64,000 nt of DNA, taken from assembly GCA_964622835.1 (NCBI GenBank), contig CAZUSA010000001.1, forward strand, positions 124,001 through 188,000, given 5' to 3'. The translations under genes and the position numbers were made by a program. Shown piece by piece: positions 57,829 through 64,000 of the stretch; position 1 is the first letter of the stretch; each line of letters opens with the position of its first letter. Origin of the DNA: JABIKK01 sp964622835. GTDB taxonomy: Archaea > Nanobdellota > Nanobdellia > SCGC-AAA011-G17 > UBA489. The notes beneath the pieces were generated by a model. That model was not told the DNA's origin. It did no database searches and worked only from the letters and a program-made list of their open reading frames with translations.

Positions 57829-59630
57829 AAACTGACGTATACATGAGAGACGTGTTCATCGGTCAAGTTGACGATGCTAATGCATTTGTTACAACCTTTA
57901 AGGAAGAGCGTCGTAAAGGAACGTTACCTGATACGGTTAATGTTGGTTTCAATAAAGATTTGAATGAAGTTGTTGTTGAAATTTCTAAGGGCCGTGCTCG
58001 ACGTCCGTTGTTTATTGTTGATAAAGGTAAAAGTCTCTTTACAGAAGAGTACAAGAAGAAGTTATTGAGTAGTGAAATTAAGTGGGAAGATTTAGTGAAA
58101 GAAGGTATTGTTGAATATTTGGATGCTGCTGAAGAAGAGAATGCATTTGTTGCTATTAATGAAAAGGTCATTACTCCTGAAAATACACATGTTGAAGTGA
58201 GTCCTATTTTGATTATGGGATTGACAACATCGTTAGTACCATTTTCTAATTTTGGTCAGAGTGCACGTTTAAACAGAGGTTCTAAAGCACAAAAGCAGTC
58301 TCTTGGCATGTATGCTGCTAATTATTTGATTCGTATTGATACTGATTCTAATATTTTACATTATCCTTCTAATCCTATTGTAAGAACGTGTAATGCACAA
58401 TTAGCTGGTCAAGAGAACCATCCTGCTGGACAAAATGTTGTTATTGCGTTGATGAGTTATGAAGGGTATAACATGCAGGATGCGTTAATTGTTAATGGTG
58501 GTTCGCTCGCTCGTGGTTTAGCACGATCAACATACTTCAAGCCATATACTGTTGAAGAGTTACGCTATTCTGGTGGGTTAACCGATAAGATTTGTGTTCC
58601 TGATAAGGATGTTAAAGGATATCGCGCTGAAACTGATTATAAATTATTAGAAGATGATGGTATTATTCATCCTGAAGCAACGATTACTGATGAAGATGTT
58701 ATTATTGGTCGTACGTCTCCTCCTCGTTTCTTGGGTGAGATGGATGAGTTTAGTATTTCCGCTAATAAGATGCGAGATAGTTCTGTTACGATTAAACCTG
58801 GTGAACCGGGTAAGGTTGATTTGATTACGGTTACTGAAAATGAAGAAGGTAATCGATTAGTACAAATTCGTATTCGTCACCAACGTATTCCTGAGATTGG
58901 TGATAAGTTTGCGTCCCGTCATGGTCAGAAGGGTGTTGTTGGATTAATTGTTCCTCAACAAGATATGCCGTTTACGTCTTCGGGTATTACGCCTGATTTA
59001 ATTTTCTCCCCACATTCTATTCCTTCGCGTATGACTGTTTCTCATTTGATTGAGGCATTAGGCGGTAAAGCTGGTGCGTTAAAAGCAGAAAAGATTGATG
59101 CTACAGCATTTGCAAGTCAGTCTGAAGGAAGTTTACGTGAGATGTTGAAAGAGTGGGGCTTCCGTGAGAATGGTACGGAACGAATGATGAATGGTATTAC
59201 TGGTGAAGAGTTTGAAGTGAAGATTTTCATTGGTAACATGTTTTACTTACGATTAAAGCACATGGTTGCAAATAAGTTACACGCTCGTGCTGCTGGTCGT
59301 ATCCAATTACTTACACGCCAACCTATTGAGGGTCGTGCTAAGGGTGGAGGTCTTCGTTTAGGTGAAATGGAGAAAGATTGTTTTGTAGCACATGGTGCAT
59401 CATTATTATTGAAAGAACGATTTGATTCTGATAAGACGATTGTTCCTATTTGTAGTTCATGTGGTCTTATTGGTGTTGATGATGTCTTTAGAAAGAAGAA
59501 GTTCTGTCACCGATGTGGTGGTAATGTTGAGATTAATAATGTTGAAATGTCATATGCATTTAAGTTGTTAATGGATGAGATTCGATCGATGGGGGTTCTT
59601 CCAAGTATAAAGTTGAAAAATAAGTACTAA
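57825..59630 (+). CDS. rpoB1: RNA polymerase subunit B' (C-terminal half of the beta homologue)
   Basis: Second half of the split beta-like subunit, 601 aa. NVVIALMSYEGYNMQDALIVNGGSLARGLARSTYFKPY and RHGQKGVVGLIVPQQDMPFTSSGITPDLIFSPHSIPSRMT are active-centre blocks, and LTRQPIEGRAKGGGLRLGEMEKDC is the clamp region. A zinc ribbon (CSSCGLIGVDD...CHRCGG) lies near the C-terminus. Translational coupling to B'' by ATGA. The stop is 1 nt before the rpoA' ATG. Confidence 0.96.
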   Translation: MKTDVYMRDVFIGQVDDANAFVTTFKEERRKGTLPDTVNVGFNKDLNEVVVEISKGRARRPLFIVDKGKSLFTEEYKKKLLSSEIKWEDLVKEGIVEYLDAAEEENAFVAINEKVITPENTHVEVSPILIMGLTTSLVPFSNFGQSARLNRGSKAQKQSLGMYAANYLIRIDTDSNILHYPSNPIVRTCNAQLAGQENHPAGQNVVIALMSYEGYNMQDALIVNGGSLARGLARSTYFKPYTVEELRYSGGLTDKICVPDKDVKGYRAETDYKLLEDDGIIHPEATITDEDVIIGRTSPPRFLGEMDEFSISANKMRDSSVTIKPGEPGKVDLITVTENEEGNRLVQIRIRHQRIPEIGDKFASRHGQKGVVGLIVPQQDMPFTSSGITPDLIFSPHSIPSRMTVSHLIEALGGKAGALKAEKIDATAFASQSEGSLREMLKEWGFRENGTERMMNGITGEEFEVKIFIGNMFYLRLKHMVANKLHARAAGRIQLLTRQPIEGRAKGGGLRLGEMEKDCFVAHGASLLLKERFDSDKTIVPICSSCGLIGVDDVFRKKKFCHRCGGNVEINNVEMSYAFKLLMDEIRSMGVLPSIKLKNKY

Positions 59631-59631
59631 A

Positions 59632-62205
59632 ATGGCTGAAAAGATTTACAAGAAAATTAGTGAAATTACGTTTGGTATGCAGAGCCCTACATTTATTGAG
59701 GAAACATCTGCTGCGAAGATTGTTACAGCTGAATTGTATGAGAAAGAAGGCTATCCTGTTGATGGTGGTTTAATGGATGTTCATTTAGGTGTTATCGATC
59801 CTGGTTTACGTTGTAAAACATGTGGTGGTCGTTTGAAAGAGTGTATGGGCCATTTTGGTCATGTTGAGTTGGCACGTCCTGTTATTCATATTAATTATGC
59901 GACACAAGTGTATAATGTTATTCGTGGTACGTGTAATGAGTGTCATCGGTTAAAGATGGATGATAAGAAGCAAGCTTTATTCAAGGAACGGTTTGCGTAT
60001 GCGAAAGAGCATGAAAATACTGATGTTATGCGAGTTATTAGTAAAGAAGTGTTAGCAAAAGCGCGTTTAATTAAGAAGTGTCCTCATTGTAAGGCAAAGC
60101 AAGATGCTGTGAAGATTGAAAAGCCAACAACATACATGCAAGGTGATAAGCGGTTAAGTCCTATTGAAGTGCGTTCACGTTTAGAAAAGGTAACCAATGA
60201 AGATGCAGAACTTATGGGGTTCAATCCGTTAACGTCTCGTCCTGAGTGGATGGTCTTACGTGTTTTAACAATTCCTCCTGTAACGGTTCGTCCGTCTATT
60301 ACGTTAGAAACAGGTGAACGGTCTGAAGACGATTTAACGCATAAGTTGGGTGATATTGTTCGTATTAATCAACGGTTATTTGAGAATATTAATGCGGGTG
60401 CGCCTGAAATGATTATTGAGGATCTGTGGGATTTATTACAGTATCATATTACGACGTATATGGATAATACTGTTTCAAGTATTCCTCCTGCACGTCACCG
60501 TTCTGGTCAAGAATTGAAGACGTTAACGGAGCGTATTAAGAGTAAGGAAGGAAGGTTTAGACATAATCTTGCTGGTAAGCGTGTTAATTTTGCTGCGCGT
60601 ACAGTGATTAGTCCTGATCCGTGTATTAAATTTAATGATGTTGGTATTCCTCAAAGCGTTGCTATGGAGTTAACGATTCCTGAGCGTGTTACTGAGTGGA
60701 ATAAGAAATGGTTGATTCAGAAGATTAAGAATGGTCCTAAACAATATCCTGGCGCTAATTATGTTATTTGGCCGGATGGTAAGAAGAAGAAGATTACTGA
60801 AGAGACGATGGAACAGATTATGGAAGAGTTAGATGTTGGGTTTAAGGTTGAACGTCATTTAATTGATGGTGACCAATCTTTATTCAATAGACAACCAAGT
60901 TTACACCGTATGAGTTTAATGTGTCATCGTGTTCGTGTATTACCTGGCCGTTCATTCCGTATGAATCCTTCTGTTTGTAATCCGTATAACGCTGATTTTG
61001 ATGGTGATGAGATGAACTTACATGTTCCTCAAACTGAAGAGGCACGTGCTGAATCTGAAGTGTTAATGGAAGTGCAAACACAGATTATTACGCCGAAGAA
61101 TGGGTATAATATTATTGGTTGTGTTGAAGATTCTATTACAGGGTGTTATTTGTTAACAAAGACGAAGGAAGTACCTCGTAGTGAGGCAGTTGAGTTGTTA
61201 ACGTCTATTGGTTTGGATACTATTACGTTTGATAAAGAAACAGTTTCTGGTTGTGAGGTCTTTAGTGCCTTGTTCCCAAGTGATTTTAATTTTGTTCGTA
61301 AGAATAAGGATGATAAGATTGTGATGAGTTTCAAGAATGGTCAGATTATTACGGGTATTATTGATAAGAATACTATTGGTGAGAATAATGGTGAGCTTAT
61401 TAGAGAGTTTTATCGTAAGTATGGCCAAAATAAGACCATTAAATTGTTAGGTAATATTTTCCAGTTGGGTATTAAGATTCTTTTAAAGAAAGGGTTTACT
61501 ACTGGTGTTGCTGATACGGATGTTCCAGATGAAGCTCGTAAGAAATCTCAAGGTATGATTAAGCGTGCGTATGATAAAGTAAGTGAACATGTTGAAGAGT
61601 TTAAGAAAGGCAAAATTGAATCATTACCTGGTAAGACAATATTAGAAACCTTAGAGATTAAGGCGATGGAAGTATTAAACAAGACGCGTACAGAAGTGGG
61701 TGATTTTGTTAAAGATTTCGCTACTGATGATAATGGTACTATTATTATGGCTAAGGCTGGTGCAAAAGGTAATATTTTGAACTTTACGCAGATGACTGGT
61801 TGTATTGGTCAACAGGCATTGGGTGGTAAGCGTATTAATCGTGGTTATAGAAAGCGTACGTTATCTTCGTTTAAGGATGATGATTTAGGTCCTGAAGCTC
61901 GTGGCTTTGTTAAGGGAACCTTTAAGCAGGGTATTTCACCGACGGAATTCTTTTTCCACGCTATGACTGGTCGTGATTCTTTAATGGATACTGCGTTGAG
62001 AACGCCGAAGTCTGGTTATTTATATCGTCGTTTAGCAAATGCTTTACAAGATTTGAAGGTTGAGTATGATTACACGGTTCGTAACGCGACAAAGGAAATT
62101 GTTCAGTTCAAGTATGGTGATGACAGTATTGATGTTTCCAAGTCGGAAGGTGGTACGATTAGTGTTGTTAATGCTATTCATGATGTATTAGGAGAGAAGG
62201 TATAA
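59632..62205 (+). CDS. rpoA1: RNA polymerase subunit A' (N-terminal part of the largest subunit)
   Basis: Largest subunit, first part, 857 aa. The N-terminal zinc site (CKTCGGRLKECMGHFGHVEL) and a second cysteine set (CNECHRLK...CPHCK) form the clamp. The catalytic NADFDGDEMNLHVPQ binds the active-site Mg2+. RFRHNLAGKRVNFAARTVISPDP and LFNRQPSLHRMSLM are conserved, and the bridge-helix area is ARGFVKGTFKQGISPTEFFFHAMTGRDSLMDTALRTPKSGYLYRR. It overlaps rpoA'' by 1 nt. Confidence 0.97.
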   Translation: MAEKIYKKISEITFGMQSPTFIEETSAAKIVTAELYEKEGYPVDGGLMDVHLGVIDPGLRCKTCGGRLKECMGHFGHVELARPVIHINYATQVYNVIRGTCNECHRLKMDDKKQALFKERFAYAKEHENTDVMRVISKEVLAKARLIKKCPHCKAKQDAVKIEKPTTYMQGDKRLSPIEVRSRLEKVTNEDAELMGFNPLTSRPEWMVLRVLTIPPVTVRPSITLETGERSEDDLTHKLGDIVRINQRLFENINAGAPEMIIEDLWDLLQYHITTYMDNTVSSIPPARHRSGQELKTLTERIKSKEGRFRHNLAGKRVNFAARTVISPDPCIKFNDVGIPQSVAMELTIPERVTEWNKKWLIQKIKNGPKQYPGANYVIWPDGKKKKITEETMEQIMEELDVGFKVERHLIDGDQSLFNRQPSLHRMSLMCHRVRVLPGRSFRMNPSVCNPYNADFDGDEMNLHVPQTEEARAESEVLMEVQTQIITPKNGYNIIGCVEDSITGCYLLTKTKEVPRSEAVELLTSIGLDTITFDKETVSGCEVFSALFPSDFNFVRKNKDDKIVMSFKNGQIITGIIDKNTIGENNGELIREFYRKYGQNKTIKLLGNIFQLGIKILLKKGFTTGVADTDVPDEARKKSQGMIKRAYDKVSEHVEEFKKGKIESLPGKTILETLEIKAMEVLNKTRTEVGDFVKDFATDDNGTIIMAKAGAKGNILNFTQMTGCIGQQALGGKRINRGYRKRTLSSFKDDDLGPEARGFVKGTFKQGISPTEFFFHAMTGRDSLMDTALRTPKSGYLYRRLANALQDLKVEYDYTVRNATKEIVQFKYGDDSIDVSKSEGGTISVVNAIHDVLGEKV

Positions 62206-63395
62206 TGACTGCTGATGTGTATTCGGATTTTGTAAAGAAGCTTCCTGGTAAGATTATTAATGATATGAAGCAAGAAGCGGCAAAGCGTAGTTTGAATGAT
62301 TCGCAAGTGAAGAAGGTATTAGAGTATTTGGTTGAGCAGTATGATGCGGCTAAGATTAATCCGGGCGAAGCCATTGGTATTATTACTGCAGAATCATTTG
62401 GTGAACCGGGTACGCAGATGACATTGAATGTGTTCCACTTTGCAGGTGTAGCTGAAGTATCAGTAACACAGGGTCTTCCGCGTTTAATTGAAATTTTAGA
62501 TGCACGTAAGACGATTAAAACACCGTCTATGATTATTCATTTGAAGAAAGATTTTGCTAAGGAAAAGAATAAAGTGCATGGTGTTGCTGCACAGATTAAA
62601 GAGACTGTTCTTGAGGAAATTTCTGAAGAGTTTAATATTAATTTGAGTAAAATGCAGTTAGATGTTAAAATTAACAAAGCTCGTATGCGTGAGATTAAGA
62701 CGTCTGTTCCTGAGATCAGTGAAAAGTTACAAGAATCTCATAAGGGTATAAAGGTTCGTGCTACTGATGATGGTTTTAGTGTAAAGATTGAGGGTGCTGA
62801 GAACGAATTGATGGAAATGTATAAGTTGAAAGAAAAACTTAAACAAACGTATATTAAAGGTGTTAAAGGCGTTGTTCATGTTTTACCTGTAAAAAACGGT
62901 GCTGAGTTTATGATTATTACAGCTGGTTCTAATTTAGCTGATGTTTTGGCTATTCCTGAAGTTGATGCGTCTCGTACGACAACGAATGATATTCACGAAA
63001 CGGCTAAGGTCTTAGGTATTGAGGCTGCTCGTCAGATTATTATTAATGAAGCTGAAAAGGTTATTGAAGATCAAGGATTAGATGTGGATATTCGTCATAT
63101 TTTATGCGTTGCTGATACAATGTGTCGTCATGGTGTTGTTAAGGGTATTACACGTTCGGGTATTACTGGTGAAAAGAAGTCAGTATTAGCAAAGGCATCG
63201 TTCGAAACACCGTTAACACATATTGTTAATGCGTCTATTATGGGTGAACGTGATGAATTAAATTCTGTTATTGAGAATGTTATGTTAAATCAACCGGTAC
63301 CGTTAGGTACAGGTCTTCCAGACTTGGTTGCGAAGATGGGTCCTGGTTTAACAGGTAAAAAAACTAAAACAAAAGAGAAGAAGGAGAAAAAATGA
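62205..63395 (+). CDS. rpoA2: RNA polymerase subunit A'' (C-terminal part of the largest subunit)
   Basis: Second part of the split largest subunit, 396 aa. INPGEAIGIITAESFGEPGTQMTLNVFHFAGVAEVSVTQGLPRLIEILDARK is the trigger-loop region, and LCVADTMCRHGVVKGITRSGITGEKKSVLAKASFETPLTHIVNASIMGERDELN is the jaw/cleft end. It has a lysine-rich C-terminus. The stop overlaps the L30e ATG by 4 nt (ATGA). Confidence 0.97.
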   Translation: MTADVYSDFVKKLPGKIINDMKQEAAKRSLNDSQVKKVLEYLVEQYDAAKINPGEAIGIITAESFGEPGTQMTLNVFHFAGVAEVSVTQGLPRLIEILDARKTIKTPSMIIHLKKDFAKEKNKVHGVAAQIKETVLEEISEEFNINLSKMQLDVKINKARMREIKTSVPEISEKLQESHKGIKVRATDDGFSVKIEGAENELMEMYKLKEKLKQTYIKGVKGVVHVLPVKNGAEFMIITAGSNLADVLAIPEVDASRTTTNDIHETAKVLGIEAARQIIINEAEKVIEDQGLDVDIRHILCVADTMCRHGVVKGITRSGITGEKKSVLAKASFETPLTHIVNASIMGERDELNSVIENVMLNQPVPLGTGLPDLVAKMGPGLTGKKTKTKEKKEKK

Positions 63396-63646
63396 GTCTT
63401 GAAGATTTACGCGCGGCTATGAAGAAAGAGAAGTTAATATTTGGTACACAACAGACAATAAAAAATATGAAGAATAAGCAAACGAAAGTTGTTTTTTTGG
63501 CAAGTAATTGTGGTGAAAAGATTGATGAAAGTATTCATTATTATGCGAAGGGCACAAAGATTAAAATTATTAAATTGAGTAAGCCTCGTAGTGAGATTTC
63601 TATATTCTGTAAGAAAAACTTTCCTGTGAGTGTTATTAGTTATTAG
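63392..63646 (+). CDS. rpl30e: Ribosomal protein L30e
   Basis: An 84-residue L7Ae/L30e-fold protein of the large subunit. LIFGTQQTIKNMKNKQTKVVFLASNCGEKIDESIHYYAK matches the family (G-x-x-x-T-x-K-x-l-K...VIvAsNc). Placement between rpoA'' and nusA is the standard archaeal order. It is slightly shorter than usual (about 100 aa) at the C-terminus. Confidence 0.93.
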   Translation: MSLEDLRAAMKKEKLIFGTQQTIKNMKNKQTKVVFLASNCGEKIDESIHYYAKGTKIKIIKLSKPRSEISIFCKKNFPVSVISY

Positions 63647-63647
63647 A

Positions 63648-64000
63648 ATGAAGACACGACAAAAGTTAGATATGCGTTTAATGGGTTTGGTCTCTATTTT
63701 TGAAGAGGTTACAAAGGTTAATGCTGTTGATTTTCTTGAGAATAAGGGTCAATTAGTGTTTCTTGTAAAAGAAGATGATGGCAAAAAAGCTGTTGGTAAA
63801 AATGGCATGCATGCAAAGAAGTTAACGTATCGGTTACAGAAGAAAGTGCGTATTATTGTTCTTTCTGCTGATGTAAAGACGTTTATTGAGCAAGTTATTC
63901 GCCCATTAGAACCGGTAGATATTGAAGATGATGGAATAACGTGTAAGATTAAGATGCGTTCTGTTGAGGAAAAGGCTCGACTAATTGGTCGTGGTGGGAG
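63648..64000 (+). CDS. nusA: NusA-like transcription factor (KH domains), partial
   Basis: ATG at 63648 begins a frame that leaves the window at its right edge after 117 codons. LDMRLMGLVSIFEEVTKVNAVDFLENKGQLVFLVKEDDGKKAVGKNGMHAKKL is a first KH domain with GKNG, and CKIKMRSVEEKARLIGRGG starts a second, as in archaeal NusA (two KH domains, no S1). One base separates it from the L30e stop. In archaea it follows L30e and precedes S12. Confidence 0.92.
   Translation, partial: MKTRQKLDMRLMGLVSIFEEVTKVNAVDFLENKGQLVFLVKEDDGKKAVGKNGMHAKKLTYRLQKKVRIIVLSADVKTFIEQVIRPLEPVDIEDDGITCKIKMRSVEEKARLIGRGG

Noticed and set aside
1..64000. CRISPR arrays, rRNA genes and transposases
   Set aside because: No regularly spaced short direct repeats, no rRNA-like long non-coding block and no transposase or integrase motif were seen. 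The only mobile element is the intein.

Overview
The window is a gene-dense, AT-rich stretch of an archaeal chromosome. Archaeal hallmarks include proteasome alpha and beta, the exosome (Rrp4/Rrp41/Rrp42), SBDS, RNase P proteins Pop5 and Rpp30, aIF2-gamma, aIF5B, split RNA polymerase large subunits (B'', B', A', A''), RpoE', Spt4, RpoH and RpoK, eukaryote-type ribosomal proteins (L7Ae, S28e, L24e, S6e, S24e, S27ae, L30e), Mre11-Rad50, and TATA boxes about 25 nt upstream of many start codons, often without a Shine-Dalgarno. DNA gyrase, short proteins and five proteins with a class III (Q-x-x-x-E) pilin signal followed by MTYGW point to a DPANN archaeon, most likely the Woesearchaeota/Pacearchaeota part of Nanoarchaeota. 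That placement is my inference from gene content.

Layout. 1-4.2 kb: psmB, two membrane proteins, a cation/Ca2+ exchanger, UppS. 4.2-14.5 kb: translation genes (GluRS, L7Ae-S28e-L24e-Ndk, aIF5B, S6e, aIF2-gamma) mixed with MTA phosphorylase, Hsp20, a 51-residue acidic protein, a PhoU-like regulator, a rhodanese and a nucleotidyltransferase. 14.5-20.1 kb: gyrA and gyrB, with gyrB interrupted by a 429-residue HNH intein. 20.3-23.8 kb: an RHH/UPF0175-type regulator with its partner, S2, a class III signal protein and an MscS-like protein. 24-29.4 kb: exosome superoperon (Pop5, PsmA, SBDS, Rrp4, Rrp41, Rrp42, RpoK), Rpp30 and an AK6-type kinase. 29.5-41.8 kb: UMP kinase, unknown proteins, two more class III signal proteins, Fcf1-like PIN-RpoE'-Spt4-S24e-S27ae, a repetitive acidic protein, ScpA, HisRS behind tRNA-His, a secreted GH42-like glycosidase and a MinD ATPase. 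41.9-50.3 kb: Memo-like protein, DUF192, ABC-2 exporter, RNase J, Mre11-Rad50. 50.3-54 kb: two tandem LamG adhesin-like pilins sharing an apparently perfect 604-bp N-terminal module. 54.1-64 kb: a secreted membrane protein, tRNA-Tyr (with intron), tRNA-Asp, tRNA-Lys and the RNA polymerase operon running into L30e and NusA.

The most distinctive theme is the cell surface. Five paralogues share a pilin-like N-terminus and a common small beta head, recognisable by a TC...PG.xC motif near its start and a Y...S.I.H...G/F.L motif near its end. In two of them LamG lectin-like domains are appended after a glycine/aspartate-rich linker. A secreted glycosidase with a carbohydrate-binding-like domain lies nearby. 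The other unusual points are loss of zinc cysteines in S27ae, charged tails on several ribosomal proteins, two protein genes that appear to be transcribed through a tRNA (tRNA-His to hisS, tRNA-Lys to rpoH), and unexplained structured or promoter-bearing intergenic regions at 35.6-35.8 kb and 55.7-55.9 kb.
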